Shown here: positions 1 to 6,267 of the stretch, one piece after another | How the letters are laid out: every line of letters starts with the position of its first letter | How positions within the stretch are numbered: the stretch's first letter is position 1 | Origin: Desulfovibrio sp. | GTDB lineage: Bacteria > Desulfobacterota > Desulfovibrionia > Desulfovibrionales > Desulfovibrionaceae | Direction: 5' to 3' | Length of the DNA stretch: 7,972 nucleotides | Assembly (NCBI GenBank): GCA_028708195.1 | Contig: JAQVZK010000101.1 | Location: 1-7,972, forward strand | Notes under the pieces: generated by a model | Database searches by the model: none | What the model was told of the DNA's origin: nothing | Seen by the model: the letters and a program-made list of their open reading frames with translations, nothing else | Translations under genes and position numbers: made by a program

Positions 1-229
1 GCTAGCGGTCGATCCGCCTCCTGGAATTCTGTAGTATTTCAAGGCCAAATAGTTCGTAAGTCTGATTAAGAACCAGGAGTGCGAATTTCATCAGGGCACG
101 GGTTTATTCCCAGATGCCGGATACATGACAGCATTCGCACACGCGTCGTGAAGAAATACCTTGACTCAAAGGGCGGGTCTATACATGAACGACTACAGAT
201 CACAGGACTAACGAACCTCTGCCGGAAGC
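1..229. other. Left-edge stretch without a recognisable gene
   Basis: No reading frame here looks coding. The only open frame on the plus strand runs on into the antisense of hydG and resembles no family I know. The octamer ATACATGA occurs twice about 60 bp apart, probably by chance. The first 25 bases contain a short hairpin-like GCGG/CCGC pair that loosely recalls a tRNA T-arm, but it lacks the TTCRA loop and a CCA end. A decayed gene or the downstream spacer of a gene outside the window would both fit. Confidence 0.4.
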
Positions 230-255
230 GCCTCTGGCTTTTTAGAGCCAGAGGC
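230..255 (-). terminator. Stem-loop just past hydG stop
   Basis: A perfect 10-bp inverted repeat, GCCTCTGGCT at 230-239 and AGCCAGAGGC at 246-255, encloses a 6-nt loop. It lies 17 nt beyond the hydG stop codon. Neither strand has a T-run after the stem, so it is not a canonical intrinsic terminator. It may act as a transcript 3'-end or stability hairpin, or as a weak bidirectional stop. The structure is directly visible; the function is inferred from position. Confidence 0.5.
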
Positions 256-272
256 CTCCAGATACGGCTACA

Positions 273-1664
273 TCAGATAAACTCGTCCATACAGCCAGCC
301 CGCACCTTTTTGAGCAGACGGTCTGCCGCGCCGCGCTCATGCGGAGACATTTTGCCCAAGGTTTCGTCCAGCAGGCGCTCACCCATGCTGCGGGTATACG
401 GGGTGGCGTAGTGCAGCAAAAACTCCATAAATGACGCCGCAGAGTTGGGGCTGCACTGCCCCTTCATGCCGCATTCGCGCACCATAGCAAGAAATTCCTC
501 ACCCCTGCGGCCAAGTCTCGGGCAGGCGGCGCAAAACGACGGCAGATGCCGCGCTTCTTCAAGCAGAAAGCGCACCACCTCATCCACGTGGCAATCCTCG
601 CCCAATGGAAAGGGCACCTGCTGGCCGGGAGCAAGAGCCCACCCCTCATAGGAGTTGGCCACGCTGCCCGTGAGCAGTTGCGAGGCCCCGGCGCTGCAGC
701 CGTCTCGCCAGAGTCCGGCGGGTTCCCTGGTGGTCAAAATGATGCCGCTGTGCGGAAGGGCCAGCCTGGCCAAAGCCACACAGCGCAGGTAATCCACGTC
801 GCTTACAGGGTAAGGCGTATCCATAAGGCTGCCGGGGGCAAGACGCATGCGGTGCATGCTTACGGTACGGCAGCCCATATCGAACACGCGCTCAAGATGG
901 GTCGCATGCTGCGCGAGGGCAAGCAGGTCAAACTGCCAGGGGCCCAGGCCCAGCAGAATGCCCAGGCCCACATCGGGCACACCTGCCGAAAAAGCTGTGT
1001 CAGGCGCATTGAGCCGCGTGACAAAATCACTCTTTGGGCCTGCCACATGGGCGGCGCGGTAGCTGGCCTCGTGGTAGGTGTCCTGATAAATAAGGATAGT
1101 GCCCACATAGGCATCAAGAAGCGTCTGATACTGGGCGGGGTCCAGCGGGCCCACGTTGACATTGACACTGTGAATTTCGCCCACACCGTCAAACACCGTA
1201 TACAGAATGCTTATGGCCTCGGCCAGATAGTCCACGTCGGCGTTGGGCAACTGCCCGCTGACAAGAAATATGCGCTTGTGCCCCTGACGGATAATCTTCA
1301 GGGCCGCCTGCCGCATCTCCGGCGAGGTCATGTACTTGCGCTCAACAAGACCATTCTCACGACGGTTGGAGCAGTACAGACATTCGCTTGCGCAGTGGTT
1401 GGAAAGATGCAGAGGGGCAGAAAGCACCATGCGGTCTCCGTAGACCTTCTGTTTCACCTCATCAGCCACAGCAAGAATACGCTCATGCCCCACCGGGCTG
1501 TCCACACGCATGAGTGCCACCATTTCATTCAGATCCAGTGGCTCCATCTCCATTGACTTATCCAGAATATCGCGAAGCTCAATGGCATCGGGAGCGTCTT
1601 GACGGTTCAGGGCTTTTTCGATGGTGGCCACATCAAACCATAGAGGCAACGATTGCGCAGACAT
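273..1664 (-). CDS. hydG: HydG-family radical SAM [FeFe]-hydrogenase maturase
   Basis: HydG cleaves tyrosine with a radical SAM mechanism and delivers CO and cyanide as an Fe(CO)2CN-type synthon for the hydrogenase H-cluster. Numbered from the chosen start (463 aa), the CX3CX2C radical SAM motif is CASECLYC with C91, C95 and C98. The C-terminal auxiliary-cluster motif CX2CX22C is intact at C378, C381 and C404, which separates HydG from ThiH. Other family blocks are QDTYHEASY (about 194), the LGLGPWQFDLLAL region (about 238) and a full-length tail ending in DEFI. I start at ATG 1664 rather than the in-frame GTG at 1679, because GAGG lies 9 nt before the ATG and overlaps the GTG. The protein is divergent (for example SNRREN after the cluster motif), so it could be a paralogue rather than the main HydG. 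No hydE, hydF or hydrogenase gene is in the window. It is divergent from the BMP gene. Confidence 0.85.
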   Translation of the reverse strand: MSAQSLPLWFDVATIEKALNRQDAPDAIELRDILDKSMEMEPLDLNEMVALMRVDSPVGHERILAVADEVKQKVYGDRMVLSAPLHLSNHCASECLYCSNRRENGLVERKYMTSPEMRQAALKIIRQGHKRIFLVSGQLPNADVDYLAEAISILYTVFDGVGEIHSVNVNVGPLDPAQYQTLLDAYVGTILIYQDTYHEASYRAAHVAGPKSDFVTRLNAPDTAFSAGVPDVGLGILLGLGPWQFDLLALAQHATHLERVFDMGCRTVSMHRMRLAPGSLMDTPYPVSDVDYLRCVALARLALPHSGIILTTREPAGLWRDGCSAGASQLLTGSVANSYEGWALAPGQQVPFPLGEDCHVDEVVRFLLEEARHLPSFCAACPRLGRRGEEFLAMVRECGMKGQCSPNSAASFMEFLLHYATPYTRSMGERLLDETLGKMSPHERGAADRLLKKVRAGCMDEFI

Positions 1665-1698
1665 GCTGTCCGACCTCACACTGTTTCAAAAAAGGTTA

Positions 1699-1727
1699 CA
1701 TATAAAAGGTTTGCCTTTTATTATCAA
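1699..1727 (-). promoter_or_regulatory. Candidate hydG promoter with internal inverted repeat
   Basis: Read on the minus strand, TTGATA (1727-1722) and TATATG (1704-1699) are separated by 17 bp, a fair sigma-70 match. The spacer holds a perfect 8-bp inverted repeat, ATAAAAGG at 1702-1709 and CCTTTTAT at 1714-1721, with a 4-nt gap. A repressor bound there would block the promoter. The predicted start would give a leader of roughly 30 nt before the ATG. The motifs are visible; promoter and operator roles are inferred. Confidence 0.35.
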
Positions 1728-1751
1728 ATACCAAATGAATTTTGTGATTCG

Positions 1752-1781
1752 ATTGTCCAATATTTCACATAACCCTGTCAA
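1752..1781 (-). promoter_or_regulatory. Second candidate hydG promoter
   Basis: On the minus strand a perfect TTGACA (1781-1776) is followed after 18 bp by GACAAT (1757-1752), which matches the -10 consensus at four of six positions. It lies in the AT-rich part of the hydG/BMP spacer. It may be an alternative to the promoter nearer hydG; the sequence does not decide between them. Confidence 0.3.
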
Positions 1782-1833
1782 GCAAGAATTCCAAATATTT
1801 TAGACATCGTTGCCAGGGGCAACGCAAAACCGG

Positions 1834-1859
1834 ATTGCGCGCAATTTCAGTGCGCAATT
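1834..1859. repeat. GCGCAATT motif cluster in divergent spacer
   Basis: A perfect 12-bp palindrome ATTGCGCGCAAT (1834-1845) is followed by a second GCGCAATT (1852-1859), a direct repeat of the one at 1839-1846 at 13-bp pitch. ATTGCGC at 1834-1840 also pairs with GCGCAAT at 1852-1858 as a 7-bp stem. Such paired half-sites in a divergent spacer could be an operator, but no regulator is encoded nearby and the role is a guess. Confidence 0.3.
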
Positions 1860-1891
1860 GCCAAGCAGCAACAACAGACAGGGTGCCATGC

Positions 1892-1927
1892 GGGCCAAAC
1901 GGGCCGGACGGGCCGGATGGGCCGGAC
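1892..1927. repeat. 9-bp tandem repeat, GGGCCGGAC type
   Basis: Four tandem 9-bp units start with GGGCC: GGGCCAAAC, GGGCCGGAC, GGGCCGGAT and GGGCCGGAC. A degenerate partial unit follows. In one plus-strand frame the array would encode Gly-Pro-Asp triplets, but that frame has no plausible gene context and runs out of frame across the start of the BMP gene, so I treat it as non-coding microrepeat DNA. Confidence 0.6.
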
Positions 1928-1965
1928 GGCAGGCCGGGTCTGACGAGGCTGCCCGCTGCCAGGTA

Positions 1966-1994
1966 TTGCGGGACGTGCCGGGGGAGCGTATGCT
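1966..1994 (+). promoter_or_regulatory. Weak candidate promoter for BMP gene
   Basis: TTGCGG (1966-1971) and TATGCT (1989-1994) are 17 bp apart, 51 bp ahead of the BMP start codon. The match to sigma-70 consensus is only moderate and the surrounding DNA is GC-rich, so this is the best candidate seen rather than a firm call. Confidence 0.22.
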
Positions 1995-2045
1995 GTCGCA
2001 CGGCCAGATATGACCGCCCATTTCTGCGTTTAAGGATACCCACCC

Positions 2046-3149
2046 ATGCCTCACAATGCGTTGCTCCCTTCCCCTGTTCCTGCGGCTACCCCGTTTCTCA
2101 CCCTGCTCTGCTGCGTCGTGCTGTCATTCTGCATCACTGTGGGCGCACCCTGCGCCGCAGGGGCCGCCCCCGCAACAGGCACCCCTCCCCTGCGCGTGGC
2201 CCTGCTGCTGGAGCACCCCGCAGGTGACGGCGGCTGGAGCGACGCCCTGTTGCGCGGTCTTGAACGGGCCCGCAAACTTCCCGTTGAGGCCGAAGCACTG
2301 GTGGCTCCCGCGCAGGCAGACTCTGCCGCCATTCAGGATTTTTTTCGTAATGCCGCAGCGAACCATGACCTGGTTCTGGTGGGCTCGGACCGATTGCACG
2401 AAGCGCTACGCAACAATGCCGCCAACTTCAGAAAAACCAAGTTTGGCTGCATTGATGCGGGCGTGCGCGCCCCCAACATCATGTCCGTCACCTTTGCCGA
2501 CGAGCAGGCGGCATACCTTGCGGGTGCGGCTGCGGCCATGCTCACGGCCCAAACAACCCTGCCCGGCATCAATGCCGACAGGACCATCGGCTGGCTGTCG
2601 GGAGAAGACGTTCCCGCCATGCGCTCCCTGCTGAACGGCTTTGTTGAGGGCGCGCGCCTTGTGGACCCGGAGGTGCGGGTTATCAACCGCATTACGGGCT
2701 CCTTTACGGACGCCGCGGCCGGGGGCAAGGCAGCACGCGAACTGCTGGACCAGGGGGCGGACGTTCTGGTGCTGGCCTGCGGGCTTGGCAACGGCCCGGC
2801 GCTGCAGGAGGCCGCCAACCGGGGCGCTTATGTCATTGGGCTGGACCAAAACCAGGATACGAAACTGCCGGGCCGCGTGCTCACCTCCATAGTCAAGAAG
2901 GCGGACGACGCGGTGTATGACATTGTGGCCGCGGCCGCTGCTGGCAACTTCAAGGGCAAGGAAATCCTCGTGCGCGACCTCAAAAACGGCGGCGTGGATA
3001 TTACAGATATGGGGCCTTTTCGTACATCTGCGGGCAAAGATGCCCCGGCAGGTATGGTGCGCAGACTGCGTGAACTGCGCAGCGAACTGACCAATGGCGG
3101 GATTCGCCTGAAATCTCTGCGCGAAAAGACCCTCTGCGATTGCCTTTAA
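2046..3149 (+). CDS. BMP/PnrA-family ABC transporter substrate-binding protein
   Basis: A periplasmic solute-binding protein (367 aa) of the basic membrane protein (BMP/Med/PnrA) family, whose characterised members bind nucleosides for ABC importers. Family blocks are visible in order: LRVALLLE opening the first beta strand (about 49), FADEQAAYLAGAAAAM (150-165), IGWLSGEDVP (181-190), GSFTDAAAGGKAA (218-230), GADVLVLACGLGNG (237-250), AYVIGLDQNQ (261-270) and the VLTSIVKKADDAVYDI block (278-293). The N-terminus is a long signal sequence with a hydrophobic core at about 16-32, probably cut near the AAGAAPA stretch; cysteines at 22, 23, 29 and 36 leave lipidation possible but no clean lipobox is seen. 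AAGGA sits 9 nt before the ATG. No permease or ATPase gene follows, so it is an orphan here. The ligand cannot be read from sequence. Confidence 0.88.
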   Translation: MPHNALLPSPVPAATPFLTLLCCVVLSFCITVGAPCAAGAAPATGTPPLRVALLLEHPAGDGGWSDALLRGLERARKLPVEAEALVAPAQADSAAIQDFFRNAAANHDLVLVGSDRLHEALRNNAANFRKTKFGCIDAGVRAPNIMSVTFADEQAAYLAGAAAAMLTAQTTLPGINADRTIGWLSGEDVPAMRSLLNGFVEGARLVDPEVRVINRITGSFTDAAAGGKAARELLDQGADVLVLACGLGNGPALQEAANRGAYVIGLDQNQDTKLPGRVLTSIVKKADDAVYDIVAAAAAGNFKGKEILVRDLKNGGVDITDMGPFRTSAGKDAPAGMVRRLRELRSELTNGGIRLKSLREKTLCDCL

Positions 3150-3154
3150 CCTGA

Positions 3155-3175
3155 CGCCGGGCGAAAGCCCCGGCG
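3155..3175 (+). terminator. Weak stem-loop after BMP gene
   Basis: CGCC and GGGC (3155-3162) pair with GCCC and GGCG (3167-3175) around a GAAA tetraloop, with one bulged C at 3171. It begins 6 nt after the BMP stop codon. Only two T residues follow, so it may be a 3'-protecting hairpin or an inefficient terminator. Confidence 0.4.
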
Positions 3176-3226
3176 CCTTGCGGTCGCTGGTGCTCTCCGG
3201 CCTCCCTTTGCACCGTTTGCTCCCTT

Positions 3227-3589
3227 GTGCCCTCTCTTGCGCCGCCCTTCTTTGGCTCCCAGGGCTGGGCCGCAAGCTATGTCATGGCTGCCCTCATGCC
3301 AGCCCTGCTCCTGCTCTCGCTGCTGTGGATACCACGCGCACCTCTGCAGCAAGCGACCGTTGACACCAGCTACAGCGAGTGGCAGGCCCTCAAAACTGTG
3401 GCAAAGTCGAAGCGTCTCCGGTTTATTGGCTGTTGCCGAGGCTTTTCTTTTGGCACCATTACGGCCCCAGGCACTGTGCTTTTTAAAAGGCACAAGGGGC
3501 TCTCACCCACAAAATCACCGACCTGCACACTCCGCAACCACTATAAGCCATTGCCGCAGGATAAAAAAACAGATAAACATATTGCGTAG
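3227..3589 (+). pseudogene. Possible remnant of an MFS-type transporter
   Basis: One frame between the two binding-protein genes reads like a piece of a membrane transporter. It has an APPFFGSQGWAASY segment, then a hydrophobic helix (SYVMAALMPALLLLSLLWIP) ending in a basic IPRAP turn, then a hydrophilic linker and ALKTVAKSKRLRF. This order, a helix after a GW turn and then a cytoplasmic loop leading to the next helix, resembles the middle of a major facilitator protein. Codon choice looks coding-like from about 3240 to 3430 and then decays. The frame stays open upstream to a stop at 3152. There is no ribosome binding site before GTG 3227, and 120 aa is far below a full MFS protein of about 400 aa. 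It could equally be chance in GC-rich DNA. Confidence 0.3.
3475..3494. repeat. 20-bp near-perfect palindrome
   Basis: TGTGC at 3475-3479 and GCACA at 3490-3494 flank a central TTTTAAAA, giving a palindrome broken only by one symmetric T/G pair. It sits about 200 bp ahead of the NitT/TauT-type binding protein gene. It could be an operator or simply decayed sequence. Confidence 0.35.
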
Positions 3590-3692
3590 GCTTCAAAATC
3601 AAGCGTCGTCAGCTGCAACTAAAAACCCCCATTCTTCCAGGTCCACCAGCCCATCGGCGTCCAGCACTGCCACAACTTCCCGGGAGAAATCC

Positions 3693-4772
3693 ATGCTCAA
3701 AAAATATATTGTCCTGTTTCTTGCCATTGTCATGCTGACGCACGCCGCAGCCTCTGGTGCCGCAGCCAACAGGCTGGTGCGCGTTCCCACTGCCTGGATG
3801 GACGAGTTTGAAACCTTTCTCATGTGGTACGCCAAGGAAAAACAGTGGGACAAGGAAGTTGGCCTGGATATCGAGATGCACCAGTACAACTCCGGTGAAG
3901 AAATTCTTTCCGCACTGCCCACAGGGGCATGGGTATACGCAGGCGTTGGGGTTATTCCCGCTATTATGGGCAACATGCGCAATAACGTCACGGCCATAGC
4001 AATAGGCGCGGACGAAGCCGCAGCCAATGGCGTGGTTGTGCGTGCCGACAGCGCCATCGCCGCAGTCAAAGGCTGGAACAAAGACTACCCCGAAGTGCTG
4101 GGCAGCCCGGACACCGTGCGCGGCAAGACATTTCTTGTCTCTGACCTCAGCTCTTCGCACTACGCGCTTTCTTCATGGCTGGGGGTTCTTGGCCTGCAGG
4201 ACAGTGATATCATCATGCGAGACATGGTGCAGGGCCTGGTGGTGGCCAACTTTGAAAACCGCATTGGCGATGGCGTCGCCCTGTGGGCACCGCAGCTCTA
4301 TCTGGCGCTGGAAAAAGGCGGCGTTCTTGCCGCCGACCTGAAAACCTGCGGCAAGTCAAGCTACACCTACATTATAGCCAACGCCGCCTACGCCAACGAA
4401 CACCCCGAAATCACCGCAAAATTTCTTTCCGTCTACTTCAAGGCCGTGGACGAATACATGAGCAAAAGCCCCGAAGTTTTTCTGCAAGACTACCGCCGCT
4501 TCTACCTTGCATGGGCAGGCAAGGACTATGACGAAGCCGTGCTGCGGCGCGACATGAAGAGCCACCAGATACTGGACCTGCCCGAGCAGCAGCAGTTTTT
4601 TGATGAAAGCAACGGGCGCAGCCTGGCGCAAAAAGACCTTGAAGCCATTGCCCGCTTCTTTGGCAACATGGGCCGCCTGGGTAGGGAAGAAATACTCAAG
4701 ATCGATGCGTCGTCATACGCCAGCGACAAGTTTATCAAACTGGTGCCGCCCAATCTGAAGCTCAAAAAATAA
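3693..4772 (+). CDS. NitT/TauT-type ABC transporter substrate-binding protein
   Basis: A 359-aa exported solute-binding protein of the SsuA/TauA/NMT1-like class, which collects nitrate, sulfonate, taurine or pyrimidine-type ligands for ABC importers. The signal peptide is MLKKY followed by a hydrophobic core (6-20), with likely cleavage near SGAAA (21-25). Class hallmarks: VPTAWMDEFETFLMWYAKEK (31-50), VRGKTFLVSDLSSSHYALS (142-160) where the Ser-rich loop usually contacts ligand, ENRIGDGVALWAPQLYLAL (188-206), and YIIANAAYANEHPEITAKFL (226-245) with the usual post-strand helix. GGGAG lies 6 nt before ATG 3693. The frame is open far upstream to 3225, but that part lacks a signal peptide and is low-complexity, so the downstream ATG is the true start. 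No permease or ATPase gene is adjacent. The ligand is unknown; an adjacent enzyme that would hint at it is absent. Confidence 0.88.
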   Translation: MLKKYIVLFLAIVMLTHAAASGAAANRLVRVPTAWMDEFETFLMWYAKEKQWDKEVGLDIEMHQYNSGEEILSALPTGAWVYAGVGVIPAIMGNMRNNVTAIAIGADEAAANGVVVRADSAIAAVKGWNKDYPEVLGSPDTVRGKTFLVSDLSSSHYALSSWLGVLGLQDSDIIMRDMVQGLVVANFENRIGDGVALWAPQLYLALEKGGVLAADLKTCGKSSYTYIIANAAYANEHPEITAKFLSVYFKAVDEYMSKSPEVFLQDYRRFYLAWAGKDYDEAVLRRDMKSHQILDLPEQQQFFDESNGRSLAQKDLEAIARFFGNMGRLGREEILKIDASSYASDKFIKLVPPNLKLKK

Positions 4773-4793
4773 CCCGGTGCGGAACGGACGCAC

Positions 4794-4829
4794 AAAGGGC
4801 CGGCAGGGCATACGCCCCGCCGGCCCTTT
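4794..4829. terminator. Strong GC-rich terminator-like stem-loop
   Basis: AAAGGGCCGGC (4794-4804) pairs perfectly with GCCGGCCCTTT (4819-4829). An inner GGGC/GCCC stem (4806-4809 with 4814-4817) caps it with an ATAC loop after one A/C mismatch. It starts 21 nt after the stop of the binding-protein gene. The arm ends in AAA and TTT, so the hairpin reads similarly from both strands and could serve both convergent transcripts. The U-run is only three long. Confidence 0.65.
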
Positions 4830-4856
4830 GGCTGTGAGGCAAGGAATATGTCGTGG

Positions 4857-4997
4857 GAGAGGTGTGCGTTGTGGGGGAGATGTGGGAAAGAAAGGCTTTG
4901 TGGGGGAGGGACCCTTTTGTAAAAGGGTCGCCTCCCCCACACCCCCACCCCCTAAAACTTTTACTGCTGATTCAGTGGGCTACAGGGGGCTTCTACA
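4857..4997 (+). repeat. Dispersed nested palindromic repeat, copy A
   Basis: The core hairpin has outer arms GTGGGGGAGG (4900-4909) and CCTCCCCCAC (4931-4940) and inner arms ACCCTTTT (4911-4918) and AAAAGGGT (4921-4928), making an almost unbroken 18-bp stem. It is followed by a pyrimidine-rich block and the CCCCCTAAAACTTTTA box shared by all copies, then a CAGGGGGCTTCTAC tail. The left part (4861-4899) aligns with the left part of copy C but has drifted. It lies in the convergent spacer after the NitT/TauT-type gene, in the same orientation as that gene. Confidence 0.8.
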
Positions 4998-5097
4998 GCA
5001 AAACAAGGGGCAGGAGGTTTGCGGGGGTATTACACAGGGGCTTGCGAAGGATATTGCACGGCACCCGTAGGCGACTGCGGTAGTGATGGCAATTGCG

Positions 5098-6144
5098 CTA
5101 ACGGCCGCCCTTGGCGGGTGTGTCAAACCGTGGCACCGACATATGGCAGCGCCCACGCCCGGTGCGCTCGGCAAACCGCTGGTGATAGGCCTCTGCCGCA
5201 TAAAACGGCCCGGCCTGCTCCAGCCGCGTGACCACGTCGTAGCCCAGTTCTCTCAGGCGGTTCACAAGCTTGCTGGCCACGGCCTCCTGCCCGGCATCAA
5301 GAAAAAACACGGCAGACCGGTACTGGTCGCCCACATCCGGCCCCTGGCGGTCAAGCTGGGTAGGGTCGTGAATTTCAAAAAAGCGGCGCAAAATCTGCTC
5401 ATAACTGACCACCGCAGGGTCAAAAGTCACGCGCACGGCTTCAGCATGGCCCGTGTCGCCCCGGCACACGTCTTCATAGGAAGGGTTGGGCACGTGCCCC
5501 CCCGTGTAGCCCGAAACCACATCGGTCACACCAGGCATACGGCGAAAGGCGTCCTCCACACCCCAAAAGCAGCCGCCCGCCACGTTGGCAGTGCCCGCCG
5601 AAGCGCCCTGCTTGCGTTGCGCAAGAGCCTGCGCCTCTTCCGGGCTGCCAGCAGGATAAAAAGCCATTGAAAGCGAATTGACGCAGTGGCGCGTATTTTT
5701 GTCTGTAAATCCCTCGCCTTCAAAAACATGACCAAGGTGCCCATTGCAGGCAGCGCACACTATCTCCACCCGTCTGCCGTCGGCATCGGGCAGGCGGCGC
5801 ACGGCCCCTGGCAGTTCCGTATCAAAGCTGGGCCAGCCGCAGCCGGATTCAAATTTGTCCTTCGAGCTATAGAGGGCCGCTCCGCACTGGCGGCATACGT
5901 ACGTTCCCGCCGCCTTGTTGTCCGTATAGCGGCCAGAGTACGGGGCTTCGGTACCCTTGCGCAAAATAACGTCCGCCTCCCTCTCCGAGAGGGGCGGCAT
6001 GGGAGATGTGTTTTTCATGGCAGACTCCGATGAGGCACTGGCCGAGACAGCGCCAGAAGCGCCAGCCCCTGTGGCCGGGGATACGAGGTAAAGACCGCAA
6101 AGCAGACAAACCGCCAATATTTGAAAAAAGATATGGTGACGCAT
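5098..6144 (-). CDS. msrBA: Exported bifunctional methionine sulfoxide reductase MsrB-MsrA
   Basis: This 348-aa protein repairs oxidised methionine: the MsrA domain reduces the S epimer and the MsrB domain the R epimer. The order is MsrB then MsrA. MsrB (about 50-165) has the zinc-binding pairs C84/C87 and C130/C133, the GCGWPSF motif with C102, the CNGHLGHVF segment, and catalytic C154 in RHCVNSLSM. MsrA (about 185-330) has catalytic C192 in GGCFWG, then [20 protein letters not shown] and [20 protein letters not shown]333 near the C-terminus may act as resolving cysteine. The N-terminus has a hydrophobic segment (about 5-24) and a SPATGAGA cleavage region, so it should act outside the cytoplasm and would need an exported electron donor. 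Adjacent LLCG is not a good lipobox. GAGG lies 5 nt before the ATG. The gene is convergent with the upstream-numbered binding-protein gene and has its own promoter candidate. Confidence 0.95.
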   Translation of the reverse strand: MRHHIFFQILAVCLLCGLYLVSPATGAGASGAVSASASSESAMKNTSPMPPLSEREADVILRKGTEAPYSGRYTDNKAAGTYVCRQCGAALYSSKDKFESGCGWPSFDTELPGAVRRLPDADGRRVEIVCAACNGHLGHVFEGEGFTDKNTRHCVNSLSMAFYPAGSPEEAQALAQRKQGASAGTANVAGGCFWGVEDAFRRMPGVTDVVSGYTGGHVPNPSYEDVCRGDTGHAEAVRVTFDPAVVSYEQILRRFFEIHDPTQLDRQGPDVGDQYRSAVFFLDAGQEAVASKLVNRLRELGYDVVTRLEQAGPFYAAEAYHQRFAERTGRGRCHMSVPRFDTPAKGGR

Positions 6145-6165
6145 TACGTCCTCACTATTTCTGTT

Positions 6166-6193
6166 CAGATAACTACCCTGCTGGCGCGGTCAA
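6166..6193 (-). promoter_or_regulatory. Candidate msrBA promoter
   Basis: On the minus strand TTGACC (6193-6188), 16 bp, then TATCTG (6171-6166). The start would fall close to 6159, giving a short leader of about 15 nt that still contains the GAGG ribosome binding site. It lies downstream of the intrinsic terminator, so msrBA could be transcribed independently of galE. Confidence 0.35.
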
Positions 6194-6231
6194 TACTCAC
6201 CGCCCGCAAAATTGCCGCAACGGCATGATCA

Positions 6232-6262
6232 TAAAAAAATCCGCCCCCAGCAGGAAGCGGAT
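6232..6262 (-). terminator. Intrinsic terminator between galE and msrBA
   Basis: Read on the minus strand, ATCCGC (6262-6257) pairs with GCGGAT (6244-6239); the pairing extends inward through TTCC/GGGG with two G-U pairs to a TGCT loop. The stem is followed directly by a run of T residues, giving the classic hairpin plus U-tract. It lies about 90 nt before the msrBA start codon and 250 nt after the galE stop. It can end galE transcripts or a short RNA starting in between. Confidence 0.8.
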
Positions 6263-6267
6263 ATATT

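Noticed and set aside
1..25. 3' end of a tRNA gene or attachment-site remnant
   Set aside because: Only a 4-bp GCGG/CCGC pair is present; there is no TTCRA loop, proper acceptor or CCA, and no integrase gene.
150..186. TTGACT ... TATACA promoter at the left edge
   Set aside because: The spacer is only 13-15 bp and no gene follows on that strand.
546..1556. Long open frame (336 aa) on the strand opposite hydG
   Set aside because: It is the antisense shadow of a gene with complete radical SAM motifs and has no family resemblance of its own.
1743..1769. CRP/HcpR-type TGTGA ... TCACA site
   Set aside because: The half-sites are 17 bp apart, while this family needs about 6.
2406..3275. Long open frame (289 aa) opposite the BMP gene
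   Set aside because: It is antisense to well-conserved BMP blocks and typical of GC-rich DNA.
3599..3690. EF-hand-like LDADGLVDLEEW on the minus strand
   Set aside because: The loop is too short for a calcium-binding EF-hand and the frame lies in spacer and signal-peptide antisense.
3225..3692. In-frame N-terminal extension of the NitT/TauT-type protein to 515 aa
   Set aside because: The extension is Ser/Pro/Cys-rich low complexity and would bury a clear signal peptide that begins at 3693 behind a good ribosome binding site.
5083..5670. 195-aa plus-strand frame opposite msrBA
   Set aside because: It is a shadow of the MsrA domain, with no recognisable domain.
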